Origin: Thermosipho melanesiensis BI429
Lineage (GTDB): Bacteria > Thermotogota > Thermotogae > Thermotogales > Fervidobacteriaceae
Direction: 5' to 3'
Length of the DNA: 64,000 nucleotides
Assembly (NCBI RefSeq): GCF_000016905.1
Contig: NC_009616.1
Location: 1,116,001-1,180,000, forward strand
Shown here: positions 1 through 10,047 of the stretch, one piece after another
Position numbering within the stretch: the stretch's first letter is position 1
Layout of the letters: every line of letters begins with the position of its first letter
Translations under genes and position numbers: made by a program
Notes under the pieces: generated by a model
Seen by the model: the letters and a program-made list of their open reading frames with translations, nothing else
The model's database searches: none
Told to the model about the DNA's origin: nothing

Positions 1-1
1 A

Positions 2-2725
2 ACAACCAGAAAAAATGGAAAAATTAAAATTATTATTGTTATTGATAACGTAGATAGGATTCCAGAAGAAAAAGTGGATGAAGTTTTTGCAGCTTTAAAA
101 CCGTTTATGATATCCGATGAAAGTAAGAAGAATAACGTTCTAAAAAATGTATTTTATATTATTCCGTTTGATCCAGGTGGAATTAGAATAGAAACAGATA
201 AAGGGGGATATGATTACTTTAATAAGCTGTTTAAAAAAGAATTTTACGTTCCTGAACCAGTATATGGAAGTTGGCATTTATTTCTTGATAAGCTTTTAAA
301 AGAAAATGGAATAAATATAGATGAACATATATTTGAAATTGCTTTGCAAATTGGAAGAGAATTAAAGATTTATCTGGATAGTTATTCTGAAAATAACAAA
401 AAGGATAATAAGGATAGTAGGGAGTATTATGGAAAAAACGAATTCAATCCTCCTACTCCTAGAGAAATCAAAAAATTCATAAATAATTTCATATCAGTCT
501 GTCCTAGAAATGAAAAAGCTAGTAAAAAAGACATTTTTCCATATGCCCTTTTTGCTGCATTAAAAACTTATGGAATTTTGGAAAGTTCAAGCAATCTTGA
601 AGAGATTTTATGCGAGGAGATTATAGAAGACACTGAAAATGAAAAAGAGAATGAAAAAGAATTAAAAAAAGATAAAAATAGGAAATCATTTTTTGAAAAC
701 TTTCTTATTAGAAAAGGGTATACAGGGTATAGTTTTATAGATATAGAGAATTTGGAACATCAAATATTCGGAATTTATTATAACATTAGTCCGCAAGAGT
801 CATATATAGTTTTAAATAGAGTAGAAATTGAAAAAATACTAAAAACACCATCTTATACCACAAAATTTAAAGATTTTATTTCTAGCATTCCAAAACTTAC
901 CAAAAATGATACTATTTCAGGCACGTTAAAAGAAATTTTTAAAGGGCTTAACGAAAGAATATTTAATACAGAACCACAAATTTTAGTTTTTGCAAGTATT
1001 TATCTCAAGGAATTAAAAGAATTAAAAGAAGAAGTTTATAATGAATTAAAAGATATTGTTTTTAGTTTTTTAAGGGAACAAGTTGATAATGACAGAGAAC
1101 TTGTTTCAAAGATTGACAATCTATTTGAAATTGAAGCTGACGATCAAGAGAACAATATATTAAAAGCTCTATCTTTTATATATTCAGAGTCTGGTATAGA
1201 TTTAATAAATCCTGTACTAAAATATTCAAAATATAAAGGGATTGCTTTAGAAACAATAATTTTTGAAAAAGTAGACGTAGATATGAACAATTTGAAAAAA
1301 GGTTTTGATATTTCTAAGGAAGATGCTGAACAGATTATTATAATTCTAGAATCTATTGGAGAAAAATATAATGACATTAATTTTAATATGAAAGATAGGA
1401 TAGAAAAGATATTATACAAAACGATGATCGTTAATGAAAAAGTGGTGGAACAAATTCTTGAGTTTTATAAAAATGGAGAAATTGATGAATCGTTTTTGAA
1501 CGTTTTGAAGGGATTGTCGTTAATACTTGAATTGAATAGTTTTAAACAAGAAAAAGAGAGTATATACGAGTTAATTTTAAGTAATTTTGAAATTTTGAGA
1601 AATAAAGTAATATCAAATCAAAATATCGATAATCCTAGAAGAAAATTATTTAGTAAATACCTTTTAACAATTTACAGATATTACTATAACTTAAAATTTG
1701 AGGAAAGAGTATTACATATGATCAAAAATAACTGGAAAAAAATAGCAACAATATCTGAAACAGATACTAAAAAATTTGTTGAGTCTGCAATATTTACTAT
1801 TATTGTGACTTGTCCTAAATTTTTTAATGTAGAGTTTGATAATAATTTTCTTGATGAAGTATTAACAAATACTGATCAAAAAATTCTTGAAGATCTTATT
1901 AAGGAATACGAGATGATTGGTCTTATGAAAAAAGAAGAAATATTTAAGCTATATGATAAATTAACAAACATATCTTCAAAGCATATAAATAGAATAAATA
2001 TCTTTTACAAAATAATATGTGAAAATTTGTTGGAAAATGAGAAAAAAGATTTGGAATGGATATTCAAAAATTACAAAACATTAAGAACTATAGGATTTTC
2101 TCAAGAAGAAATTTTGGAATATGTAAAGCAAATTGCCGAAGTAGAAGAATATTCAATAGAAAAATTAGAATTTAATGAATCAAATATAGAGTTATGGGAT
2201 GAATTTTTAGAATTAGAAGAAAAAAAGAGAGAAGAGTTAAAAGCAAGAATCGTTGAGCAAATTAGAGATAAATTTGAAAATTTCAAAGAAACACTTTTTG
2301 TTGATTTAGAGTTTTATGAGTTCTGTACAAAATATGAAATAAAAATAGTAGAAAGTTTACATAAATATATTTTTGAGGGTATTTTGAATTTGGAACTGTT
2401 GAGTGACGCTAAAAAAGTAGATATTATAATGGAGTTTATTAAAAAACAAAATGAGGAATTTAAGTTAGAATTTATAAGAGATATTAAGGGGTCTATTAGA
2501 GACATAATTTACTCTAATAAGAGCACAACGGATATTATTGAAAATGTGTCAAATATTTTGGGACAATTTAATCCTATTTTAAGAATATTGGTAAATGAAA
2601 AGAAGTTGAAGAATGAATTAAGTGACGAAAGTTTTATAGATTCTGTTAAAAATATCACTCCTCAACCTTCAGAACATATCCAAGAATTTTTAAATATGAT
2701 GAAAATGCAAGAGGAAAAACAATAG
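2..2725 (+). CDS. KAP-family P-loop NTPase (5' end outside window)
   Basis: The reading frame is open from base 2, so the gene starts to the left of the window and the GTG at 74 is internal. The first residues form a Walker B-like strand ending in VIDNVDRIP, followed by the YIIPFDPGGIR segment and a FYVPEPVYGSW motif. These are typical of KAP/YobI-like NTPases, which are large, often membrane-linked ATPases found in defence and mobile regions. The Walker A loop must lie upstream. The remaining ~800 residues are charged, helical and repeat-like with no recognised domain, probably a helical target-binding region. There are no membrane segments in the visible part. The family call rests on the short N-terminal stretch; the C-terminal function is unknown. 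Confidence 0.6.
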   Translation, partial: TTRKNGKIKIIIVIDNVDRIPEEKVDEVFAALKPFMISDESKKNNVLKNVFYIIPFDPGGIRIETDKGGYDYFNKLFKKEFYVPEPVYGSWHLFLDKLLKENGINIDEHIFEIALQIGRELKIYLDSYSENNKKDNKDSREYYGKNEFNPPTPREIKKFINNFISVCPRNEKASKKDIFPYALFAALKTYGILESSSNLEEILCEEIIEDTENEKENEKELKKDKNRKSFFENFLIRKGYTGYSFIDIENLEHQIFGIYYNISPQESYIVLNRVEIEKILKTPSYTTKFKDFISSIPKLTKNDTISGTLKEIFKGLNERIFNTEPQILVFASIYLKELKELKEEVYNELKDIVFSFLREQVDNDRELVSKIDNLFEIEADDQENNILKALSFIYSESGIDLINPVLKYSKYKGIALETIIFEKVDVDMNNLKKGFDISKEDAEQIIIILESIGEKYNDINFNMKDRIEKILYKTMIVNEKVVEQILEFYKNGEIDESFLNVLKGLSLILELNSFKQEKESIYELILSNFEILRNKVISNQNIDNPRRKLFSKYLLTIYRYYYNLKFEERVLHMIKNNWKKIATISETDTKKFVESAIFTIIVTCPKFFNVEFDNNFLDEVLTNTDQKILEDLIKEYEMIGLMKKEEIFKLYDKLTNISSKHINRINIFYKIICENLLENEKKDLEWIFKNYKTLRTIGFSQEEILEYVKQIAEVEEYSIEKLEFNESNIELWDEFLELEEKKREELKARIVEQIRDKFENFKETLFVDLEFYEFCTKYEIKIVESLHKYIFEGILNLELLSDAKKVDIIMEFIKKQNEEFKLEFIRDIKGSIRDIIYSNKSTTDIIENVSNILGQFNPILRILVNEKKLKNELSDESFIDSVKNITPQPSEHIQEFLNMMKMQEEKQ

Positions 2726-3206
2726 ATAATTAGTAAAGATTTAGGAGTCATTAATTAAAAATAAACATTAAATATAACACAGTTAAAAAGGTGCAAATAT
2801 GGCAAATAGAGAATGCTCTATGGATTTTTAAGATATGAAAAGATTTTTGGTTAGTTGCTATCAGTTCTTTTCAAGTTCTGAATGTTGAGGCCAAAAGACA
2901 AAGTACCAAGAAGCAAGGGCTAAGAACATGTGCATATTATATTGGGTTGAATATATGGTTCTGTACTAGTTTAGTAAAAAATCTCTGAATTTTGGAGTTT
3001 TTGTTTTACATTAACCCTATTTTTTCTTATATCTTTTATCCTTTTTTATAGAATGAATAGTATATGAAGATTGGTTACTATTAGATATTTTTTATATTAC
3101 GAAAATTTAGCCGAACAGACATTAAAGTGGTAATATAGTATTGAGAAGATTAACAAGATTGACAAAAGTAAAAAATAGAAAATTTGTTTAAAGTAGGGGG
3201 GAAACT
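2726..3206. other. intergenic, no gene recognised
   Basis: About 480 bases without a supported ORF. A stretch near 2790-2980 is less AT-rich than its surroundings and may be the remnant of something lost, but no frame reads as a known protein. A weak hairpin followed by T residues at about 2982-3004 could terminate the upstream gene. The ribosome-binding site of the next gene lies just before 3207. Confidence 0.4.
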
Positions 3207-3521
3207 ATGGGAATAACTTTATGGGGGAAAAGCGGTGAAAGATATAATTTTGATGGTCCGTATATTACAACAAATATGCTACAGGATCGTTCGGGTGTAT
3301 ATGTGATACTTTGTAGTAATAGGATAGTAATAGATGTAGGTGAGGCTTCAATGGTAAAAACCCGTATTGAATCTCATGATAGAAAGGAATGTTGGGAAAA
3401 ACATTGCTATGGATTTATAAGTTATGCAGCATATTACATTGAATATGGTAAAAAACCTTCAAGAGTAGAAGTGGAACAGGATATTAGAGAATTTTATAAT
3501 CCACCTTGTGGGAAGAGGTAA
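3207..3521 (+). CDS. GIY-YIG-like small protein
   Basis: The 104-residue protein has GVYVI near residue 31 (the GIY strand) and DVGEA near residue 45 in the place of the YIG strand. An arginine helix with ESHDR follows at about residues 53-59, then a glutamate in VEVEQD and an asparagine in FYNPPCG near the end. This order matches the GIY-YIG endonuclease fold, where the Arg and Glu are catalytic. It is shorter than most members and the second tyrosine is replaced by Asp, so activity is uncertain. A strong purine-rich ribosome site (GGGGGG) precedes the ATG. It sits alone among accessory genes, and no partner is evident. Confidence 0.6.
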   Translation: MGITLWGKSGERYNFDGPYITTNMLQDRSGVYVILCSNRIVIDVGEASMVKTRIESHDRKECWEKHCYGFISYAAYYIEYGKKPSRVEVEQDIREFYNPPCGKR

Positions 3522-3790
3522 ATGTTTTGAGTTTAATTGGAATGTTACGAAGCATATACGTATTTTACAGAGCTAATTTCAAGAATGCAGGGATAAGCTA
3601 CTAATTCAGTGTGTTAAAAAGAAACAAATTAATTGTCAGTTGTCAATTGATAAAAATTTTTCCTTATTAATGCTTATCGAGGTGACAAAAAAAGGAAAGA
3701 GAAGATATTTTTAATTAGGTAATTGAGAGAAAGTTTGTAAATTTTCACGTAGATTAGTTAACAGGCTGGTGTAATAATAGGGGTGATATT

Positions 3791-4021
3791 GTGAGAAAGA
3801 GGTACTTTGTCGAATGGAATTCAAATAACCAGAAATGGCAGTTGAAGCAAGAGAAGGGAAGTAAGGCTATCAAAAATTTTGATACAAAAGCAAAAGCAAT
3901 AATATATTCACGGAACGTTGCAAAGAATAATGCGCCGAGCCAGCTAGTAATAAAGAAAAAGAACGGAAAAATAGAAAAAGAGTGGACATATGGTAATGAC
4001 CCTTATCCCCCAAAAGGATGA
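3791..4021 (+). CDS. DUF2188 family protein
   Basis: A 76-residue protein that starts at GTG after an AGGGGTGA ribosome site. It has the usual DUF2188 layout: an N-terminal strand (YFVEWNSNNQKW), a central DTKAKAI helix and a C-terminal tail ending in TYGNDPYPPKG, which is close to the family signature. The family is widespread in small accessory clusters, and no biochemical role is firmly known to me. The final codons overlap a possible downstream ATG (4018), suggesting translational coupling. Confidence 0.8.
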   Translation: MRKRYFVEWNSNNQKWQLKQEKGSKAIKNFDTKAKAIIYSRNVAKNNAPSQLVIKKKNGKIEKEWTYGNDPYPPKG

Positions 4022-4221
4022 GCGCTCAAAATATTTTGTTGTTCCACATCTCAAACATAGCTCCTAACAAAGATGAAGGGAAGGGTTGTTACGATCTTTG
4101 CAATGATATAACTGGTAATCATCTTTGGTATGACCACTTTTCCAAAGGTTTTCAGAGTAGTAGTGAGGATGGTCAGATGAGGATGTTTTGGAATTTTCAT
4201 GCTAGTAAGTTAGCAATCTGA
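4018..4221 (+). CDS. small hypothetical protein
   Basis: A 67-codon ORF whose ATG overlaps the stop of the DUF2188 gene (ATGA arrangement), with AAAGG close upstream. It is soluble, aromatic-rich and has no recognised motif (two cysteines near residues 24 and 28). The overlap and its position before a gene with a good ribosome site favour translation. I do not recognise the family, and it could be a chance ORF. Confidence 0.35.
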   Translation: MSAQNILLFHISNIAPNKDEGKGCYDLCNDITGNHLWYDHFSKGFQSSSEDGQMRMFWNFHASKLAI

Positions 4222-4243
4222 TATAAGGAAGGAGGTGCCAAGG

Positions 4244-4408
4244 ATGACAGAGTATAGAAGAAAAAAAGGAAGCGATACTTGGCACTGGTGTAAAAATTGC
4301 TCAAAATGGCCTACATTTGATTATGAAGTACGTTATAGCAAACCTTCTAATGGCGAACTATGTAATGAATGTAAAGCAAAAGAAGAGAAAGAAAACTGTA
4401 GGAAATAA
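4244..4408 (+). CDS. small zinc-ribbon protein
   Basis: A 54-residue ORF preceded by an excellent ribosome site (AAGGAAGGAGG, 8 bases before the ATG at 4244). The sequence begins MTEYRRKKGSDTWHWCKNCS and carries two CxxC pairs, CKNC at residues 16-19 and CNEC at 40-43, about 20 residues apart, which fit one zinc ribbon. The WHWCKNC...LCNEC pattern is common in small bacterial proteins of unknown role. It is probably in one transcript with the DUF2188 gene (3791). Confidence 0.75.
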   Translation: MTEYRRKKGSDTWHWCKNCSKWPTFDYEVRYSKPSNGELCNECKAKEEKENCRK

Positions 4409-5043
4409 TGAACAGTAAATAAGCAGTTCGTTTATATATTTTCAAGTATTTACAACCAACTCAAAGTAGAAAAAACCAATAGATAAAAAAGGGACTGTGC
4501 TATAAAATATCTAGTGGCAAAGAAATATGCAAGAAAGGAAACATGGTTTCTTTACAAGGTTGTGTTCTTTAATTTTTTTTCTAATTCATCTAAGCAATAA
4601 TCCTTTTTTGTACACTATTATTTTCCCTTTTTTATACGTTTTTATTTTGATTTTTACAAGTTTTTTTATTTTAGATAAGGGAATAGAAGGTGAAAAAGAA
4701 AATTTATGGTTGAAAAGTCGCTGGTGTGATAAGCATGGAGAAGAATATCTGAATAAGGTTTAGAGATAATAAAAAATAAATAACTTTGGAATTTGTTAGG
4801 AAGGGAGAAGATGGGCGCTCGAAATGAAAGATTAAAACTTATATTAAACAAACTCACAATTAATTCATACAAAAATTAGAAAGAATACTTGTAAGAGAAA
4901 AAAGAAGAAATAAAAAAGTAAAAATATACTACTAGTTAGTTTAAAAGATTTTTGGCAAGTTTGGTATTTTTTGTTTTTTGTGATATAATACTAAACACGA
5001 TTAGTATAATTGTAATTAGTATAATTGTATATAGTTATATTAG
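4409..5043. other. intergenic with two doubtful mini-ORFs
   Basis: There is no confident gene here. A 78-codon plus-strand ORF at 4527-4763 encodes one long hydrophobic segment but lacks a ribosome site. A 22-residue ORF at 4811-4879 has a good ribosome site (AGGAAGGGAG) and a start like a truncated gene (MGARNERLKLILNKL), so it may be the broken 5' end of a lost gene. The rest is AT-rich; tandem TTAGTATAATTGTA-like repeats at about 4999-5030 precede the next gene and may hold its promoter. Confidence 0.35.
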
Positions 5044-6417
5044 ATGGGTGGTGGTATTATTTTTATAAATAGATTTGAAGAAAAGGAGTTACTTAATGAA
5101 ATACTTAACTCTCACAAAAAGGAGGTTTTCATATTATATGGTAGAAGACGAGTTGGAAAAAGTGCTTTGCTAAAAGAAGTTTCAAAAAATAAAAGAACTT
5201 TATTTTATACTGCCAGGAAAATATCAAAAGCTGAGCAATTAAATAGTTTTTCCAGAAGTGTTGGAAAGTTTCTAAATTTAGGAAATATAAAGTTTGAAAA
5301 TTGGGAGGATGTGTTTAGAATCTTATTTAATTTTTCAGAAAAAGAAAGTATAATTATCATTCTCGATGAATTTCAATATCTTGCAGAAAAAAATGAGGAG
5401 ATAATTTCTGTTCTGCAAATTTTATTAGATGAGTTTGATGATTCTAAAATTAAACTTATTCTTTGTGGTTCAAGCATAAGTTTTATGGAGGGGATATTAA
5501 GTTATAAAAATCCGTTATATGGAAGAAAAACTGGGAGTTTAAAATTAAATCCTATCCCCTTTGAACATTTGAAACTTTTCATACCAGAATATGATTTTCA
5601 CCAATTAATTGAAACTTATTCAATAATTGGAGGTATACCATATTATCTAACTTTGTGGGATGGAAATACAAATTTATACTCAAATATTGAAAATCTATTT
5701 TTAAAACTTGGTGCCCCATTAAAAGAAGAGCCGTATTTTATTTTATATCAAGAATTAAGAGAGCCTGGAATCTATCAATCTATACTTGAAGCCCTTGCAA
5801 GTGGTAAAAATAAAATTAATGAAATTACATCATTTATCGGCGAAAATGATTCTCGAAAAATACAACCGTATTTGAAATCACTTATTAACTTAAAATTGAT
5901 AAAAAGAATTACTCCCGCACTTCTAAAAAATCCACATAGAACCAAAAATTTTTTATATCTTATTGATGACCAGCTATTTAGATTCTGGTATAGATATATT
6001 TTTCCTTATAAAGAAAGCGTAGACTTAAATGAATATGAAAACGTTTTGAAATTGATAGAAAAGGACTTGCCACAATATGTTTCGTTTGAATTTGAAAAAC
6101 AAAGTGTAAATTACCTAAAAAAACGTTTTAATTTGGTTGAGGCAGGAAATTACTGGAAAAAAGATATTGAAATAGATATGCTTGGCAAGGGCAAAGAAGG
6201 GGAAATATATGCTGCCGAAATAAAATGGAGAAATAAGAAAATGAATATAAAGGATTTTTATAATTTGAAAAACAAAGTTGAAAAACTACAGTTGAATGTA
6301 GATTATTTTATTTTGGTTTCAAAAAGTGGTTTTGAAGAAAATCTTTTTGAAATAGATGAAAATGTCTATTTTGTCGAATTTAGTAAAGAAAAAGGTTGGC
6401 AAGATTGGCAAAGGTAA
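5044..6417 (+). CDS. archaeal-type ATPase with DUF234 domain
   Basis: A 457-residue AAA-like ATPase. Walker A is GRRRVGKSALL near residues 34-44, and Walker B is IIILDEFQY near 104-112. A sensor-like LCGSS at ~142 and the family motif NPLYGRKTG at ~159-167 follow. The C-terminal region (from ~350) has the DUF234 pattern: IEIDML and then AAEIKWR, which is the D...ExK core of a PD-(D/E)XK nuclease fold. Such ATPases are abundant in archaea and Thermotogales and are thought to be mobile or defence-linked, with no settled function. It appears intact. A decayed relative lies at 14177-14969. Confidence 0.85.
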   Translation: MGGGIIFINRFEEKELLNEILNSHKKEVFILYGRRRVGKSALLKEVSKNKRTLFYTARKISKAEQLNSFSRSVGKFLNLGNIKFENWEDVFRILFNFSEKESIIIILDEFQYLAEKNEEIISVLQILLDEFDDSKIKLILCGSSISFMEGILSYKNPLYGRKTGSLKLNPIPFEHLKLFIPEYDFHQLIETYSIIGGIPYYLTLWDGNTNLYSNIENLFLKLGAPLKEEPYFILYQELREPGIYQSILEALASGKNKINEITSFIGENDSRKIQPYLKSLINLKLIKRITPALLKNPHRTKNFLYLIDDQLFRFWYRYIFPYKESVDLNEYENVLKLIEKDLPQYVSFEFEKQSVNYLKKRFNLVEAGNYWKKDIEIDMLGKGKEGEIYAAEIKWRNKKMNIKDFYNLKNKVEKLQLNVDYFILVSKSGFEENLFEIDENVYFVEFSKEKGWQDWQR

Positions 6418-6784
6418 TGAAAGTAGATATCAAATATTGAGGAAAATGAAGAAGGATTTTGATTGTTTATAATTTTAAAATTAACAAATAAATGTTGAAA
6501 AAGTTGAAAGAGAGTATGCTTTAGAACTTTTAAACCTTTTCGATAAATTTTGATGCAGAGAAGAAAAATTTATTTTGGAAACAAAAATGAGAGAAAAGAT
6601 GAATTAGGGGAAAAATAAAGTAGTTGTGAAATTACTTGATTTAAAAAAGCAATCGTTTATTTTAGAGTAATTTTTATAAAAATTTTTGCGACATATAGTC
6701 GTTTTTTTTTAAAAATAATTATCGGAATAAATAAAGTAAAAGCGTAAAAAATTAATTGTAAAAATATGTAAAAAAGGAGTGAGT
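6418..6784. other. intergenic, AT-rich
   Basis: About 365 bases downstream of the ATPase with stop codons in all frames. Nothing recognisable is present apart from an AAAAAAGGAGTGAG ribosome site (about 6771-6784) for the broken gene that starts at 6785. Confidence 0.4.
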
Positions 6785-7107
6785 ATGCGTAACAGGTAGT
6801 TGCCGTAGTTGATAAAGGGACAAATTATGTTTTTCATATTCTTGCAGCATCTGGTGTGAATTTTTACAGTGATTATACTGAAAAATACTCAAAAACTTTA
6901 AAAAGAAAAGATTTAGATTTTCTTAAAGAGCATAAAAAGCTTCTTAGTTTTCAAAATGGGAATGCATCTGAACTTTACAATTCTTGTGTATTTTCAATAT
7001 TCTGGAAAACGATACACCAGATTGCTGGTTCAGATGTTTTTATCCGTATTTCATATCATACGTCTTTTTCAATGTTTCATGTAAAACCACTCCCAATGGG
7101 GTGGTGA
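6785..7107 (+). pseudogene. broken gene of unknown family
   Basis: A good ribosome site (AAGGAGTGAG) leads to ATG 6785, but the frame stops after four codons (MRNR). A shift of one base opens a frame that runs from about 6796 to 7107 and begins VAVVDKGTNYVFHILAASG. The continued text reads like a real protein, helical with a KRKDLDFLKEHKKLL segment. It is therefore best seen as a frame-shifted and probably 3'-truncated gene. I do not recognise the family. The base composition becomes more G+C-rich near its end, where a different segment seems to begin. Confidence 0.5.
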
Positions 7108-7215
7108 ATTTCAAAACACATATTCTATCCTCACAAAATTCCCGGTAAAGGCTATAAAGGATGTATATTGCAGAAAATAAACACATTTCCCGATCAACGG
7201 TACCACACCATCGTT

Positions 7216-7942
7216 TTAATTTTCTATCAACGCTTTTATCAAACGCGAAAATTGTTCAACCGTCGGCATGGTGATTGTGTGCTTCCATATAATTCCTTCT
7301 GTCACTGCACCCGCATTTGTCCTGTAAATAAGTACATTGTCAGGAGATACTACCATTATCGTTTCAGGATACAACAACCTCAACCTGATTGTTACCTCAT
7401 CAAGTTCCTCACGAGATATCGGAATGATTGTCAATCCCTTGTATTTTTCAGCCAGAGATTCTATATCCTCTGGACACTCTTCACATGTTTGGCAATAGCA
7501 AGATGATACTATAAGTAGTACATAGGGTTTTATCCTTATCTTCAAAAACCCTGATAACGCATTAAGCCAAGTCTTTATCTTTGGTATTTCCGAATCGGTC
7601 AAGAAGTTGAAGTAAATTATTTTCCATTGTCCCGCATGGCCCACCAGATTTATTTCTCTACCACTAACATCTTTGAAAGAAATATCTGGAAACAGTTCCC
7701 CTACAAATGGGACAAGTACAGAAGTCGCGCATCTTTCAAGAACTATAGAGTTACCATTTTTGGTGACGCTCTCTATTGTAAAGTATTCTTTCCCAACTTT
7801 TATGTATTTTCTGAACAGCTCTGGTCCATCGAATTTACCGTTTTCGTTCAAGTCCACCATGAGCAATATCGCGTCTTTTGTATACCACCCATCTGAATCT
7901 GTCTCAGCGATTGCCGCGTTGTAAAATACATTACTGCGTATC
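7216..7942 (-). pseudogene. secreted thioredoxin-fold protein, N-terminus missing
   Basis: The minus-strand frame opens after a stop at about 7940 and has no ATG near the start; the TTG at 7866 is internal. The visible order is a Ca-binding-like segment with VDLNENGKFDGPELF, a beta-rich linker, then a thioredoxin/peroxiredoxin-like domain (SFKDVSGREINL, then VLLIVSSCYCQTCEECP). It resembles exported proteins in which a signal peptide and a first domain precede the redox fold, and both are lost here. Composition is clearly more G+C-rich than neighbouring genes, which suggests transfer followed by truncation. The CxCxxCxxC cluster is unusual for a thioredoxin site. Confidence 0.55.
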
Positions 7943-8369
7943 TAATATCAATTTACTACATGAATAAAAATAACCATCCGAAGCTAAGAATACTTGAATA
8001 TATAATGCTGAACAATTTATCCAAGAAGGTGTGACTTTTAATACTACAAATTTTATATAAGACCATAAAGGAAATTTCACCTATTTCATTATATGTGTTA
8101 CTTTTTTTAATAAATTTTATCTCAATCCATTTAACTTTTATCAAAATGAGGATCTTTTCTTGATAATAGGTTTATTATACATGAAATGTTATAAATAATT
8201 TTAATGCTATTTGCGATATTAATATTTAGTAACACATTTTTAATTTTATCTATAGTTTTGTTTAAATACAACTCTAATTTTCTGGATTTTTCTTTCTTTT
8301 TTTAAAAAAAAAACAATAAATATTTTATAAATTCTTATTATTTTATAAATTTTCTATAAGGAAATTATA
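7943..8369. other. intergenic, AT-rich
   Basis: About 430 bases of very AT-rich sequence between two broken genes. A 62-codon minus-strand ORF at 7956-8144 has no ribosome site and no recognisable content. I see nothing else in it. Confidence 0.4.
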
Positions 8370-9000
8370 TTGATAAAGTCGATATTGTTCAATTAGGTGA
8401 TAATAGTTTTTTGTTTGCTTTGGATTTGTATGTTAGAAAAAATACTAAGCAAGTAAAAATGTATTTAATTTTGTTATAGGACATCTTGAAAAAGTGGTGA
8501 AATAAAAGGATTAAAAAGAGAAGACAGCTATGTTATTCCAATTGAAGCAATCAGAGAAGCTTTAGTAAATGCCGTTGTTCATAAAGATTATTCAATTAAA
8601 GGTTCAGATATAAAACTTGCGATTTTTGATGATAGAGTTGAGATAACTTCACCAGATGGACTTCCCGGGAATCTTAGTGTTGAGCTTATTCTGCAGGGGC
8701 GGTCGGAAATTAGAAATAGAGTTATTGCAAGGTTTTCAAAGAAATAGGTTATATTGAACAATGGAGAAAAGGGATAAAGAGGAAAGAAAAATTATGTAAA
8801 GATAAAACTCTAAAAACGCCAGAGTTTATTGATGATATAGCATTTTTTAAGGTAATAATTTACAAAGTGCAGGATATGAAAAGGAAATTTTGGAATTTCT
8901 TTATAAAAACCATTCTCTTTAAGAAAACCAAAGAAATGTTAGATAATTTTACAAATTTGGAAGTTTCCTTACATTAAATTTTTTTCAAACAAATGGGAAA
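8370..9000 (+). pseudogene. RecG-like/AlbA-type ATP-binding regulator, fragment
   Basis: Pieces of a HATPase_c_4 / RecG-like transcriptional regulator are readable in shifting frames. ALDLYVRKNTK is at ~8418-8450. IPIEAIREALVNAVVHKDYS and then IFDDRVEITSPDGLPG and GRSEIRNRVIAR are at ~8536-8730. After a frameshift near 8730, VFKEIGYIEQW...KGIKR follows. This order is the standard C-terminal part of the family. The N-terminal AlbA/Schlafen-like domain is absent, the frame is broken at least twice, and the winged-helix tail (EKEILEFLYKNHS, about 8877) is decayed. It is a clear relic. Confidence 0.75.
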
Positions 9001-9190
9001 TTGAAAGAAGTTTTTCTTCTTCAAATTCAAAGGCAGAAAAGGTGATGCCAAAAGGCCTTTTTTGGCAAAAGTAGGTGGAACGGTAATAGAAGGACATTGT
9101 GCTTTTGCCATAATATGTGCGCCACAGTTTTCCAGAAACATAATAACATTAATTGCTATAAAATTATATAAGAGTATTGTTTTGTAATGT

Positions 9191-10018
9191 GTGTTTTGTT
9201 TTTGTAATGATTTTAGTGTTATGGTAAGCTTAGATGGAGATCAACTGTATAATGATAAATTACGTCACACAAAAACAGGTAAGGGTACACATAATACTAT
9301 CTTAAATGGTATTAAAAATTTGTTGCTGTATAACACAAATGGTAGAATTAGTATTCGTGTTACGTTGACTTCTATAAATAATGATTTGATTGAATTGACT
9401 GGATACTTTTCTTCCTTAGATTTACCATTCACAATTCAATTAGTTACAACAAATGATGCAAAGTTAAGACCAACTTTTGAAGAGCTATCTTCAGAAATCG
9501 ATGATTTTGGAAAATATATTATAGATTTGGTTAAGAATAAAAATTACAAAGAAGCTTTTAAAAGAATGTTTGGGTGGGTAAACCTTGCTATAACTGCTGT
9601 TCATGGTAAAAGTAAAAGATTTTATCCGTGTGGCGGTGGTAGAAAAGTTCTGGTTGTAAATCCAATGGGTGATGTTTACATTTGCCATAGAATGGATGGA
9701 AGTAATAGTGGTAAGGTTGGAAATATATTTGAAGATGCTCGCGAGGAAATTATTAAAAATACAAGAGAATTATTTTCAGAGAAACTCTATGCTGTGGATC
9801 GCTTACAAGACTGTTCTAACTGCTGGGCGAAATATATTTGTGGTGGTAGATGTTATCATGAATCACTGATTACAACTAATGAATGGAATACTGTTGATAA
9901 GCTCAGTTGCCATTTTAAGAAGAAGTTGTTTGAATTGGGATTAGTATTATATGCTTATTTACCCGATGAATTAAGAGATAATTTTTCAAAAACAAACAAA
10001 TCAAAAGTAATTCTATAA
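9191..10018 (+). pseudogene. SPASM radical SAM peptide maturase, N-terminal half missing
   Basis: The ORF encodes 275 residues that begin inside the TIM barrel (VMVSLDGDQLYNDKLRH). The N-terminal CxxxCxxC motif that binds the SAM cluster is missing, and none is visible upstream (a TAA lies at 9185). The C-terminal SPASM domain is complete and canonical: FYPC, GDVYIC, then CSNC-x5-C-x3-C and a last LSC, seven cysteines for two auxiliary clusters. Such enzymes modify ribosomal peptides. It lies upstream of an S41 protease and a cysteine-rich peptide, as in RiPP clusters. As it stands it cannot do radical SAM chemistry unless the N-terminal half is supplied elsewhere. Confidence 0.8.
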
Positions 10019-10047
10019 TAAACTATTTTAAAAAAGGGGGAGAGCTT

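Noticed and set aside
2980-3004. Hairpin with T run after the KAP gene
   Set aside because: The stem is short with mismatches; too weak to list as a terminator with confidence.
4527-4763. 78-codon frame with a hydrophobic segment
   Set aside because: No ribosome site and typical of AT-rich phenylalanine/isoleucine chance frames.
7083-7107. CCACTCC/GGGGTGG hairpin at the end of the broken gene
   Set aside because: No T run follows, so it is not a terminator, and it has no other known feature.
7168-7506. 112-codon plus-strand frame opposite the thioredoxin-like relic
   Set aside because: The minus-strand text is protein-like with recognisable motifs; this frame is not.
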